Positions 18,390 through 27,336 of a stretch of DNA of 64,000 bases are shown here, piece after piece. The notes beneath the pieces were generated by a model that searched no databases, had not been told where the DNA came from, and worked only from the letters and a program-made list of their open reading frames with translations. Source of the DNA: Roseiarcus sp963798015 (GTDB taxonomy: Bacteria; Pseudomonadota; Alphaproteobacteria; Rhizobiales; Beijerinckiaceae); the NCBI GenBank assembly GCA_963798015.1, contig CAWCSA010000001.1, positions 310,001-374,000 of the forward strand. The letters run 5' to 3'. Made by a program: the position numbers and the translations under genes. Numbering within the stretch: the first letter of the stretch is position 1; each line of letters opens with the position of its first letter.

Positions 18390-18520
18390 TACCAGTCCGC
18401 GCCCGGCGGGTCGAACTTGCGGGCAAGGAGGGAGGCGGCGCCCTTGCAGTTGAAGACGCCCAGTTCGACGGCTCGGGCCGAGACCGCCTCGAGGCGGGTC
18501 GGGTCCAGGCCGGCTTCATT
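18390..18520 (-). pseudogene. Possible IS21 istA C-terminal remnant
   Basis: A minus-strand frame reads RAVELGVFNCKGAASLLARKFD, resembling the C-terminal helix pair of IstA proteins (compare RAIEIGARTYGSVKSILDNKLD in the IS21 copy at 47105). No start or stop belongs to it. Only a short piece is left, between the HEPN frame and the 23-bp repeats. Confidence 0.3.
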
Positions 18521-18583
18521 TCGGAATGGTGGCCGGGATCAAATCGGAACGGTGGCCGACATCAAATCGGAATCCCTGGCCGG
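18521..18583. repeat. 23-bp tandem repeats, IS21-type terminal repeats
   Basis: Units at 18521-18543, 18544-18566 and 18567-18583 (partial) share TCGGAA(T/C)GGTGGCCG followed by (G/A)(G/C)ATCAAA. Multiple short terminal repeats of this kind mark the ends of IS21-family elements, where IstA binds. No transposase gene is attached, so this is an orphan IS end. Confidence 0.5.
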
Positions 18584-18599
18584 ATTGCGTTGGAATTCG

Positions 18600-19010
18600 C
18601 ATGCTAAACACGCGGGAGTTGCTCGACGCTTCGGCTACCATATGGCTACCGGAAATGCCGGCCCTCGCCTGCACCGCAGACGATTCGTGCGGCGAAAGCG
18701 AACACCATTCGTAGGCCATCTTTGACCCCAATGTGCGTCGGAAGAAGGGTAAGGTCTAAGGCAAGGGATGTCTGAGCAGCTGCGGTCTTGAAATTCGGTC
18801 TCCGCCGTCACGGCTAGTCCCGTCGCCTCCCGCAGTCCTGATACTGGTGCAATTTCTCGTTTTTGTATCGGTCTCCGTCCCAGCTAGTCCCGTTAAGTTG
18901 GGTAGCAAACCCGGTAGCAATCTACGCTCGTTAGGGCAGAGCCCGCCTGGAGGCATTGAAATCGGTCGCCACAGAACGGAGGGCGTCGGCAGTCGCCGCA
19001 ACCAGCTGAT
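18600..19010. other. Intergenic stretch without a supported gene
   Basis: Only short overlapping frames without family resemblance are present. A sequence resembling CGGTCTCCGxCxxxxCxAGTCCCGT occurs twice (about 18798-18830 and 18868-18893), a loose direct repeat of unknown meaning. Confidence 0.3.
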
Positions 19011-19139
19011 ATGGACACACACGCGCCGCGCCATCGCGGCTTCAAGGATGACGAAGCCGGCACGCTGCAGGTGGTGCTCGACAAGCGTTCAACGGCGATC
19101 GTCGCCAATGCGCCTCTGCGGCCCATAGCAGACCCATAG
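19011..19139 (+). pseudogene. Possible tyrosine-integrase remnant, 42 codons
   Basis: The frame from ATG 19011 to TAG 19139 reads HRGFKDDEAGTLQVVL. This resembles the 'kGFtdeEAatIL' segment before the catalytic domain in alphaproteobacterial phage-type tyrosine recombinases. None of the catalytic Arg/His/Tyr residues are present. It lies 70 bases from a tRNA-Asn 3' fragment, which suits a decayed integrase next to its att site. The similarity is short, so this is a weak call. Confidence 0.25.
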
Positions 19140-19208
19140 GTCAGCTTGCTACAGCATGCTTCCCATCGCGACGGCACGCAGCCACAGCCCTTCGCATCGT
19201 GTTCCCGC

Positions 19209-19254
19209 CTGTTAATCGAATGGTCGCAGGTTCGAAAATCCTGCTCGGGGAGCG
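19209..19254 (+). other. tRNA-Asn 3'-half remnant, candidate att scar
   Basis: The sequence CTGTTAATCGAATGGTCGCA, followed by GGTTCGAA, CCTGC and CGGGGAGC, matches the anticodon loop (GTT), variable loop, T-arm and acceptor strand of an alphaproteobacterial tRNA-Asn. Two extra A lie in the T-loop (GAAAATCC) and the last bases are GCGA instead of GCCA. No 5' half precedes it. Duplicated tRNA 3' ends are typical footprints of integrases that use tRNA genes as targets. Confidence 0.5.
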
Positions 19255-19540
19255 AAAATCACCACCGTGCAGAGGCTGGCGCCGCCAACAAGTCCCAGGC
19301 GAACGAAATCTCCGCGATGCATGACGCGCTCCTCGCTTCCGACCACGCCCGCGCTCCGACATTTGTAACTGCTTTCAGATTCAGGGTGTCAATGATCACG
19401 GAAACGGGACCCCGGATTTTCACCGAAAATGGACCCCTTGTTGAGACGGGCGCGGACGGCGGCGATCGCCCCGGCGAAGCTGGTCGGGGTTGCGCAGCCA
19501 GGGCGATCGCGGCTGGGTGAGGCGCGGATTTTTGGAGAGG

Positions 19541-20269
19541 TCAGGCTCGGTTTTTGAAGCGCCAGCTTTCGTTTCCGGTCTCGACGATGTCGCAGTGATG
19601 CGTGAGGCGATCGAGCAAGGCCGTTGTCATTTTGGGATCGCCGAAGACGCTCGGCCATTCTCCGAAGGCGAGATTGGTGGTGACGATAACCGAGGTTCGC
19701 TCATAGAGCCTGCTGACGAGATGGAAGAGCAACTGTCCGCCCGACTGGGCGAAGGGGAGATAGCCCAGTTCGTCGAAGACGACGAAGTCAAGCCGAGTGA
19801 GGTGATCGGCGATGCGGCCCTGTCGACCGGCTCGGGTCTCGGCCTCGAGCTGGTTGACGAGATCGACGGTGGTGAAGAACCGCCCCCGCGATCCGGCTCG
19901 GATGCAGTTTCTTGCGATGGCGATCGCAAGATGGCTTTTCCCGGTTCCCGTTCCGCCGATCAGCACGGCGTTGCGCTGCTGGGCGAGGAAAGCGCCGGAG
20001 GCGAGGTCGCGGACGAGCGCCTCGTTGATCGGCGTGTCCTTGAAGGTGAAGTCGTCCACGTCCTTGGCGAGCGGCAGCCTGGCGATGGTGAGCTGATACT
20101 TGATTGAGCGCGCCTGCTTTTCCGAGATCTCGGCCCTCAAGAGATCGCCGACGAATCGTTGAGGTTCATGGCTCCGCTTGACGGCGACGGAAAGCGTCTC
20201 GTCGTAGGCCGCCTTCATGCCGTAGAGCTTGAGCGTCCCCATCATGTCGAGGACTTCGGTTCTTTCCAT
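19541..20269 (-). CDS. istB: IS21 transposition helper ATPase IstB
   Basis: This 242-aa AAA+ ATPase delivers the IstA transposase to target DNA. Visible motifs are Walker A LIGGTGTGKSHLAIAIA, Walker B FVVFDELGYLPF and sensor 1 SVIVTTNL. ATG 20269 (MERTEVLDMMGTLKLYGM) lies two bases downstream of the istA stop, and this N-terminus is standard for IstB. The longer frame back to 20569 overlaps istA and is not used. It ends RFKNRA at 19541 before the left terminal repeat. Confidence 0.95.
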   Translation of the reverse strand: MERTEVLDMMGTLKLYGMKAAYDETLSVAVKRSHEPQRFVGDLLRAEISEKQARSIKYQLTIARLPLAKDVDDFTFKDTPINEALVRDLASGAFLAQQRNAVLIGGTGTGKSHLAIAIARNCIRAGSRGRFFTTVDLVNQLEAETRAGRQGRIADHLTRLDFVVFDELGYLPFAQSGGQLLFHLVSRLYERTSVIVTTNLAFGEWPSVFGDPKMTTALLDRLTHHCDIVETGNESWRFKNRA

Positions 20270-20271
20270 CG

Positions 20272-21768
20272 TCAGGCGCTCCTGAGGGCGTCGTAGCGGG
20301 CGCAATCGGCGACCGGCACATGGGCGAGACGCAGGTTTGCCGGGGTCATGATGGTCGCGACCGGTCCGGGATCGCGCCGCCGGGCCAGAATGTTGAGAAC
20401 GACGTCGGCGGAATGGACGCCCTCGGCGAGCGCCTGGCCGCTGGCCGCCTCGACTTCCGAAAGGCCATCGGTCAGCACGGCGGCGAGAATCTTGACCATC
20501 TGCCGATCGCCATCGTCGGAGCCCGCCAGCCTGCGCCGAATGCGCTCCAGGGCGCCGGGCAGGACCCAATCCTTGAACGGCGCGCCATTGCGGAGCGCGC
20601 CCGGCTTGCGGGTCAGGACCGGCACGTAATGCCAGGGATCGTAGATCGTTTTGCCGCGGCCGAAGGTGCGCTGATGCTCGGCGACAATCCGCCCGTCCTG
20701 ACGGATGGCGACCCGGTCGGCATAAGCGTGAATCTCAACTGGGCGACCGACCGCGCTGGCGTTGACCGAGTATTTGTTGTTGTCGAACCGCACCAGGCAG
20801 GTCTTCGACACCGAGGCGGGCAGGGCGTGGAAACCATCGAACCGGCCGCGATAGGGGATCAGCCTCGGTCGCTCCTCCTCGAACACTTCCCAGATCGTCC
20901 GATCCGGCCATTCGGTATGGGGATGGGCTTTTGCCCAGACCAGACATCGGTCGAGCAGCCAGCCGTTGAGTTCGTCATAGCTTTTGAAGCGGGGCTTCGG
21001 CGTGAAGAACCGCTCACGCACGAGACCCACCTGGTTTTCGACCTGACCCTTCTCCCATCCCGAAGCCGGCGTGCAAGCGACCGGCTCGACCAGATGATGC
21101 GAGCACATCTGAACGAAGCGGCGATTGTATTGCCGCGCCTTGCCGACGAACACCGCGTCGACCGCGGTTTTCATGTTGTCATAAATCCCGCGCGCGCAGT
21201 TGCCCTTGAAAAAGGCGAAGGCGCGCTCGTGCGCGTCGAACACCATCTCCTGGCTCTCGCGAGGATAGGCGCGCACGAACATCATCCGGCTGTGACAGAG
21301 CCGGACATGCGCGACCTTCAACGTCGTCGTCACGCCGCCGATCAGGGCGATCTCGTGACTCCAATCGAACTGGTAGGCTTCGCCCGGCGCAAAACTCAGC
21401 GGGATGTAGGCGTCTGCTGTCGTGCTTGCACGCTTCTCCCGCCAGGCGATCGCATACCGCCTGACGGCCGCGTAGCTGCCTCCGTATCCAAGAGCGCGAA
21501 GCTCTTCAAAGATCCGGATCAGCGTCAGGCGTTCTCGCGGCGCCCGAGCGTCGTTCTGATCCAGAAGAGCCTCGAGCGGTTCTCGCCACGGGCCAATCCG
21601 GGGAAGCGGTTGCTGTGAGCGCTCGTAATGAAACTCGGTCGCGTTCGACCGAATGATTTTCCGAACCACTTTCCGGGAAACGCGCAGGTCCCGGCAAATC
21701 TCCTTGATCGCCCTCCCCTGCAAAAAATAAGCCCGACGTATCTTCGCGATCGTTTCCACAACAAGCAT
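20272..21768 (-). CDS. istA: IS21 transposase IstA
   Basis: This 498-aa protein has an N-terminal HTH (GRAIKEICRDLRVSRKVVRKIIRS), the DDE integrase core (YQFDWSHEIALIGG, then CARGIYDNMKTAVDAVFVG and WEKGQVENQVG with its catalytic Glu) and the C-terminal beta-barrel region (DNNKYSVNASAVGRPVEIHAY). It starts at ATG 21768, about 110 bases inside the right inverted repeat. The frame is intact. Confidence 0.95.
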   Translation of the reverse strand: MLVVETIAKIRRAYFLQGRAIKEICRDLRVSRKVVRKIIRSNATEFHYERSQQPLPRIGPWREPLEALLDQNDARAPRERLTLIRIFEELRALGYGGSYAAVRRYAIAWREKRASTTADAYIPLSFAPGEAYQFDWSHEIALIGGVTTTLKVAHVRLCHSRMMFVRAYPRESQEMVFDAHERAFAFFKGNCARGIYDNMKTAVDAVFVGKARQYNRRFVQMCSHHLVEPVACTPASGWEKGQVENQVGLVRERFFTPKPRFKSYDELNGWLLDRCLVWAKAHPHTEWPDRTIWEVFEEERPRLIPYRGRFDGFHALPASVSKTCLVRFDNNKYSVNASAVGRPVEIHAYADRVAIRQDGRIVAEHQRTFGRGKTIYDPWHYVPVLTRKPGALRNGAPFKDWVLPGALERIRRRLAGSDDGDRQMVKILAAVLTDGLSEVEAASGQALAEGVHSADVVLNILARRRDPGPVATIMTPANLRLAHVPVADCARYDALRSA

Positions 21769-21887
21769 TCCAATCCAGCCCTCCAGTCATCGGAAGGCCA
21801 ATGTGAACCCGGCGCCGCCAGGGTTCCGATTGGATGCAAATCAGCCCCGTAGCGGGGTCCCTATTCCATGAACAATCACATTCAGGG

Positions 21888-22339
21888 GACGAGTGGCCAT
21901 CGGCCAGCGCTCAAGTACTTCGCTGTCTCATCACGTCGGTCGGCGACGGCGAGTTGTTCTTTACAAATTCGGCTTGGGTCGATCGCGGACTTCGTTTTGA
22001 GGAGCACTGCGAAGTAGCTTTCACGAAACATTTGAGGGAGTGCCCAGTTCATCCTGCCTGGCGAGCCAACGAGCCCCTAAACCCCTCCCCTGAAACCGGC
22101 ACCGGAGGCCCTCTCTCCAACGATTTCTTTTGGGAATCATCTCGCCGGCGGCCGTATCCAGGCAATGGATTGCTGGATTGCGGCGCCCTGTCAGTCGTTG
22201 TTCTTTCGCTCACAATTTCAAGAGGTTAAGCACAAAGGGTGCGCTTTGGTGGCGATCGCAACGCTGTCGCAACATTTGTTCTACGAGCCTGCCCGTCCGC
22301 TTTGGAGCCTCCGGCGGGCATTCGCGAATGGGTGGCGCC
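21888..22339. other. Intergenic, no supported gene
   Basis: Lower-GC sequence between the IS21 element and the end of the lysozyme gene. Short frames are present on both strands without family resemblance. I see no tRNA, repeat or clear terminator. Confidence 0.3.
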
Positions 22340-23242
22340 TTATTCCGCGAGTGCGCTGGAGGGCTCGGCGATAGACTCCTGCGGCTGCGCAGCCGCCGTC
22401 TGCTGGGGCGCAGGGGCGGGCGTGGGGTTGGCGGCGCCGGTCTGCACGGGGCGCACCCCCGGCTTACTCAGGAAGGCATCCCACTGCTCCTTTGTGCCGT
22501 AGAAGGCGTCCTTATCGACGTCGCCTCCGATGCCCGGGACCCGGCCGTCGGATTGATACTGCCAGAAATGCCAGGCGCGCGAGCCGTACTTCACGGCAGG
22601 ATGGTGTTTGGTCGAGCGCACCCAGATCGGATAGTCCATCAACGCGCCGTTGGAAAGATTCGCCTCGTAGAAATCGACGGTCGTATAGATGATCGGCCGT
22701 TTGCGGTAATGGCGCTCCATCTCCTGCAGCATGATCTGCATGTCGGCGATGGCCTCGTCTTGGGCGACATGGCGGCGGCAGGTCGGTGAGGTTGGCGTCG
22801 CCTCGGCGTCGAGCACCGGCGGGAGCGCGTCGTCCTCGACTGGCGCATTCTGTTCGAAGTAGTTGATTTCCTCGAGCGGCGGACGGCACCAATACACGAA
22901 GTGATAGGCGCCATGGGGGACGCCAGCGGCCTTGGCCCCCTCCCAGTTCGCTTGAAAGCGCGCGTCGGCGCGGTCGCCGCCCTCGGTCGCCTTGATCCAG
23001 GCGAATTTGACGCCGCTGTTGGCGACCGCGTTCCAATCGATATCGCCCTGGAACTTGGACACGTCGATGCCGTGGATCGGGTAGTCCTTCGGCTTGAGAT
23101 GGTTGCTCGAAAAGACGTTGCCCGAGAAGACCCGGTCAGATTCCAGCGGGCCGGCACCGCCGCAACCCGAGACCAGCGCGGCCATCGCAAGCGCCGCATA
23201 GCCGAAGGGCCGAGAAACCAGCCGCTTGAGCCTGGACATCAT
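22340..23242 (-). CDS. GH25-family muramidase lipoprotein
   Basis: This glycoside hydrolase family 25 (lysozyme M1-like) protein cleaves peptidoglycan. The active-site pattern is visible: GIDVSKFQGDIDW near residue 60, YHFVYWC, and PVLDAEATP (Asp-x-Glu). There is an N-terminal signal with lipobox (ALVSGC), so the mature protein is a lipoprotein anchored at the cell envelope. ATG 23242 (MMSRLKRL) is preferred over 23269 because it begins the positively charged n-region. The last 40 residues are Pro/Ala/Gln-rich and disordered. The gene is intact and monocistronic, and looks like normal chromosomal cargo. Confidence 0.9.
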   Translation of the reverse strand: MMSRLKRLVSRPFGYAALAMAALVSGCGGAGPLESDRVFSGNVFSSNHLKPKDYPIHGIDVSKFQGDIDWNAVANSGVKFAWIKATEGGDRADARFQANWEGAKAAGVPHGAYHFVYWCRPPLEEINYFEQNAPVEDDALPPVLDAEATPTSPTCRRHVAQDEAIADMQIMLQEMERHYRKRPIIYTTVDFYEANLSNGALMDYPIWVRSTKHHPAVKYGSRAWHFWQYQSDGRVPGIGGDVDKDAFYGTKEQWDAFLSKPGVRPVQTGAANPTPAPAPQQTAAAQPQESIAEPSSALAE

Positions 23243-23426
23243 TCGCCTTGTCCCCCACCCTCCCCGCACGCGCCGCCGGCCAAGACAAATATTACGAACG
23301 CACGGCGGACAAATTCAAGAGCGATCGCCGTAAGACTCCGTTACCAGCCCCGCCCACGAGGCTCAAGCGGCTCGAGGCCCATGGCCACTGCGAGCAATTT
23401 CCAGCTGCCCTCGTCCTTGTAACTTA

Positions 23427-24506
23427 GAGCGGAATCCGTTCAGGTTGTGTCGTGGAGGGGGAGTTCAGCGGGGTCATAGCCGCAGGTCTGGAAGTAATTT
23501 TCGCATTCGTCCCGCTTGAAGAGGCCGGCGGCGCTCTCCAGGACGGCGATGAGGCCGGCAATGGTGCGCTCGGCCAATTTTCGCAGCCCGGCCTTCAGCT
23601 CGGATATCGCCATCTCGATGGGGTTGAAGTCCGGGCTATAGGGCGGCAGGTATCGCACCGTGCAGTTTTTCTTGGCCAGGATTTCCGCCACTCTCGGGCT
23701 CTTGTGGGCCTTGAGATTGTCGAGCACGACGATGTCGCCCTCCTCCAAGGTTGGCAAGAGACAATGCTCAAGCCAAGCCTCGAACGTCGCGGCGTTCATG
23801 GCGTGGTCCATAGGCCTTGGGCAAGACAGCGCCTCTCAGGCGCAGGCCGAAGACGAAGGTGATCGCTTTGTAATGGCCGTGCGGAACACCGCAGCGCAGA
23901 CGTCGCCCGCGTCGTCGCCGACCGTAACGGCGCGCCATGTTGGTCGCCGCCGCGGTTTCGTCGACGAACACCAGTTTCAGCGGATCGAGGTCGAGTTGAC
24001 CATCGAACCACCGCCGCCGCCGTTCGAGGACGTCGGGCCGGTCCTGTTCGCCCGCATGCGCCGACTTTTTTTGAGCGTGATGTCGTGGCGGTCGAAAAAC
24101 CGCCAGATCATCGACGGCGACACCTTCTCGCCCCGCGTACGATCCAAACGAGCACAGATTTCGGTCAGCGTCAGGTCAGGCTCGCGCCGGTGAAGGCGCA
24201 AAAGGTAATCCGCATGCGCCTCCACACGCTTCGAACGCGTGTCGCCGCCCATCGGCAGCGGCGCATAGCTGCCGCGCTCGCGCAGCGCCGCCACCCACCG
24301 GATCGCGCTGGCAAAGCTAATCCCAAACCGCCGCGCCGCCACCCGGGCAACTCATGCCTTCCTCGCCAACCGCCGAAACCACCCGCTTGCGCAAATCCAC
24401 CGATAAAGGCCCCATCTCGCGCCGCCTCCAATTCGGCGCAGCTCAAGAATCAGATTTTCTCCGATTCGGGAATCCCGAAGCAATTCAACCCGCGCGGAAA
24501 GCGCTC
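23427..24506 (-). mobile_element. IS630-family element flanked by TA
   Basis: Imperfect inverted ends (GAGCG---TCCG--C-GGTTG) lie at 23427-23447 and 24486-24506. Each is bordered by TA (23425-23426 and 24507-24508), as expected for IS630/Tc1 insertion. The element is 1080 bp long. The transposase inside is frameshifted. Confidence 0.7.
23440..24415 (-). pseudogene. IS630-family transposase, three frameshifts
   Basis: The start is ATG 24415 (MGPLSVDLRKRVVSAVGEEG). One extra C near 24347 moves the frame to the HTH part (VAARRFGISFASAIRWVAAL, 23977-24342). The DDE core follows in another frame (LVFVDETAAATNMARRYGR). After an extra G near 23812 (CTATGGACC) the C-terminal part reads DIVVLDNLKAHKSP ... 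YLPPYSPDFNPIEMAISELK. Catalytic Asp and Glu are all present across frames. A fragment of a sister copy at 46633 has CTATGACC at the same spot, which supports a one-base insertion here. Confidence 0.85.
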
Positions 24507-24681
24507 TATTTTGCGCATCGTCGTGGATTGCGACCGCCGCAACGCGCGCCGACAGTGCGCCGCAGCGATGTTGATGTTGCCCAGCCGGCGAAGAGTTGGG
24601 GATTGGCGAATCATCCAATTCGATCCGGCGTGAAACGCATGGTTAGGACTCTTTCGGCAGGATCGACGACACAGTCTGCCC

Positions 24682-25332
24682 ATGACCATGAAATCGACGC
24701 TCATCGTGCCCATAACGCTCCTCGCGACGCTTGCCGCGAGCGTCCTCGTCCACGACCGCCTCAGGACCAAGCCGTCTTTCGAGGACGCGGCTCCGACGCG
24801 AACCGGATCGATTCCGACGGCCCATCCCGATGCTCCAGCACCTGTGAGCCCGGCGCCTGTTTCGGCACCGGTGTCCGCGCTCGTCGAGGACGCGGCTCCG
24901 ACGCGAACCGGATCGATTGCGACGGCCCATCCCGATGCTCCGGCGCCTGTGAGCTCGCCGCCCGATTCGGCCCCGGCGCCTGCCACGCTCGAGCCCGAGC
25001 CGCCGCGGCGCATGACCGCCTCGCAAGAGGCGAGCCTCGACGCGTGGATGATCAAGACCTATCTCGCGTGTTGGAAGCCGGCGGCTCAGCCCGCCGACGC
25101 AGATCCTTATGTCGCGCGGGTGCGCCTCAAATTCAAACCCGACGGATCGCTCCTGAAGCCGCCGAAGCTCGTCAATCCGCCGTCCGATCCGGCGCAGAAG
25201 CCGCAGGCAAAGAGCGTGTTGCGGGCTGTCAAGGCATGCGACCCTTTGCCGATGCCGGCTCAATATCGCTCCTTTTATGAGCAATGGAAGGCCAAGACCA
25301 TCCACTTCGATCCGCAGGTCGCCGCTCGCTGA
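24682..25332 (+). CDS. TolA/TonB-C-like envelope protein with internal duplication
   Basis: This 216-aa protein has one N-terminal membrane segment (STLIVPITLLATLAASVLVH), then a Pro/Ala/Ser-rich linker, then a compact C-terminal domain (YVARVRLKFKPDGSLLKPPK ... VKACDPLPMPAQYRSF). That domain resembles the TonB/TolA C-terminal fold that binds outer-membrane or periplasmic partners. The linker holds a direct duplication: EDAAPTRTGSI(P/A)TAHPDA occurs twice about 37 residues apart, nearly identical in DNA. The start is ATG 24682 or 24688. It stands alone between IS copies. The energy-coupling role is inferred from fold only. Confidence 0.75.
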   Translation: MTMKSTLIVPITLLATLAASVLVHDRLRTKPSFEDAAPTRTGSIPTAHPDAPAPVSPAPVSAPVSALVEDAAPTRTGSIATAHPDAPAPVSSPPDSAPAPATLEPEPPRRMTASQEASLDAWMIKTYLACWKPAAQPADADPYVARVRLKFKPDGSLLKPPKLVNPPSDPAQKPQAKSVLRAVKACDPLPMPAQYRSFYEQWKAKTIHFDPQVAAR

Positions 25333-25379
25333 CCCCGGCATGAGCCGTGAGGGTCCCGAGTTTAAATCGGTGGGTTCGG

Positions 25380-25708
25380 GGCGGGACCTCGCCTTGCAAA
25401 TTGCGCCGCATCCACCGGATCGTTCTTGTTACGCCTAACATACGGCTTCACATGCGCGGGCGGCAGCAATCGAACCTCTGCCCGAGTGCGATCAGCGCCT
25501 GCCCCCAATGATGCGCCGAAGAGCACGCCTCCATCGCCACCACGCACGGCGGCAGCTCAGCGAAGAACGGGATCAGTTGGCTGCGCCTGAGTTTGCGCGC
25601 CACAACGATCTCGCCCTTCGCGTCGACCGCGTGAACCTGAAACACCCTCTTCGTCAGATCGAGGCCAACCCGCGTGACAGTCGACAAATTCAGGATAGGC
25701 TTGCCCAT
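25380..25708 (-). pseudogene. IS110-family transposase, N-terminal fragment
   Basis: ATG 25708 begins MGKPILNLSTVTRVGLDLTK with the first Asp of the DEDD RuvC-like core (GLDLTKRVFQVHAVD) and MEACSSAHHW. A frameshift near 25500 is needed to continue as EVRLLPPAHVKPYVRRNKNDPVDA. Homology stops at about 25385, so the central part and the C-terminal Ser domain are lost. It sits directly against the truncated sulfatase gene. Confidence 0.8.
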
Positions 25709-25758
25709 GGACGGCTCCCTTCAGATGGGTTGATGACAACGACCATCTTGGCGCGCTG

Positions 25759-27291
25759 ATGCCGTTCGGGGCACCGTCTACCCCATCATTCCGCGACGGC
25801 GCGCGTCATGCGGAAATCCCCAGCTGGGACGACATGCCGGAGGCCCTCAAGCCGGTCCTGCGCCGACAAATGGAAGTGTATGCCGGCTTTATGGAGTACA
25901 CCGACCACCATGTCGGACGCCTGCTTGATGGCCTCAAGAAGCTCGATATCTCCGACGACACGCTCGTTTATTATATCATCGGCGACAATGGGGCCTCGGC
26001 CGAAGGCACGATCAACGGCGCCTACAACGAAATGGCCAATTTCAACGGCCTCGCCGCGCTCGAAACGCCCGAATTCCTCACGGAGCGCTTGGACAAGCTC
26101 GGCGGTCCGGATTCCTACAATCACTACGCAGTCGGTTGGGCGCAAGCAATGAACACGCCCTACCAGTGGACGAAGCAGGTTGCTTCGCATTGGGGCGGGA
26201 CGCGCAACGGCACGATCGTATCCTAGCCGAAGGGCATTCAGGCGAAGGGCGAGATCCGCTCGCAATTCCACCATCTCATCGACGTGGCGCCCACGATCCT
26301 TGAGGCAGCGGGTCTCCCCGAACCGGTCTCGGTCAACGGCATCCACCAGCGCCCCATCGAGGGCGTGAGCATGCTGTACTCATTCAACGACGCCAAGGCG
26401 GCGGAGCGCCATGAGACACAATACTTCGAGATGTTTGGCAACCGCGGCATCTACCACAAGGGCTGGACGGCGGTGACAAAGCACGGGACGCCCTGGGTTC
26501 TCGTTGGGCGAAAGACCGTGCCGCTCGACGAGGACGTCTGGGAACTCTACGACACCAGCAAAGACTGGAGTCAGGCGAACGATCTGTCCAAGCAGATGCC
26601 GGAGAAGCTGCGTGAACTCCAACGTCTGTGGCTGATCGAGGCGACGCGCTACAACGTGCTGCCGATCGACGATCGGGTGGTCGAAAAGATGAACCCGGAC
26701 ACGGCCGGTCGGCCGGTGCTGATCAAGGGAAACACGCAACTGCTGTTCGGCGGCATGGGGCGCCTGTCCGAGAATTGCGTCCTCAGCATCAAGAACAAGT
26801 CCCATTCCGTCACGGCGCAAATCGAAGTGCCGCAGTCGGGCGTCGAAGGCGTGATCATTGCGCAGGGCGCGAACATCGGCGGCTGGAGCCTGTACGCCAA
26901 GGGCGGCAAGCTCAAATATTGCTACAACGTCGCCGGGGTGAACCACTACTTCGTCGAGTCGGCGGACCCCATGCCCGCCGGCGACCATCAGGTTCGCATG
27001 GAATTCGCCTACGCTGGCGGGGTCTCGGCAAGGGCGACGCTCTTTGTCGATGGCAAGAAGGTGGGCGAGGGCGCCATACCCATGACTCAGGCGATGGTCT
27101 TCTCCGCCGATGACGGCTGCGACGTCGGCGAGGATACCGGCGCTCCCGTTTCCCCAGACTACGGCTCGCGCGGCAACGCGTTCAACGGCCGAGTGAAGGG
27201 CGTCCAGCTCGCAATTGCCGAGGCCGCCGAGAACTCGGACCATCTCGTCTCGCCGGAAGACGCCATCCGCATCGCGATGGCGCGCCAGTAA
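25759..27291 (+). pseudogene. Arylsulfatase, 5'-truncated, with in-frame TAG
   Basis: The C-terminal two thirds of an alkaline-phosphatase-superfamily arylsulfatase: ARHAEIPSWDDMPEALKPVL, YAGFMEYTDHHVGRLLDGL, then IGDNGASAEG. The N-terminal half with the formylglycine Cys motif is missing. At 26224 the codon is TAG where the family has Trp (TIVS-stop-PKGIQAKGEIRSQFHH), and the frame then continues unbroken to 27291. The change is TGG to TAG. The second half (IEVPQSGVEGVIIAQGANIGG) is the C-terminal beta domain. The gene is inactive because the catalytic half is lost. Upstream lies an IS110 fragment, which probably marks the deletion. Confidence 0.85.
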
Positions 27292-27336
27292 GGCGAGCGC
27301 TCGCCCGTCAGCTTCGCGATTGGCAATGGCCGGTTT

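Larger units (their letters stand above)
19387..21880 (-). mobile_element. Complete IS21-family element with 7-bp target duplication
   Basis: The ends are imperfect 28-bp inverted repeats that begin TGT and share TCA-GGAA--GGGACCCCG (left 19387-19414, right 21853-21880). The element is flanked by the direct repeat TTCAGGG (19380-19386 and 21881-21887), which falls within the IS21 target-duplication size range. It carries istA and istB on the minus strand, both with open frames, so the copy looks functional. The flanks show no gene that it interrupts. Confidence 0.9.

Noticed and set aside
20320..21618. 432-codon plus-strand frame
   Set aside because: Antisense shadow of istA, which has clear HTH and DDE motifs on the other strand.
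26380..27243. 287-codon minus-strand frame
   Set aside because: Antisense shadow of the arylsulfatase C-terminal part, which aligns with its family.
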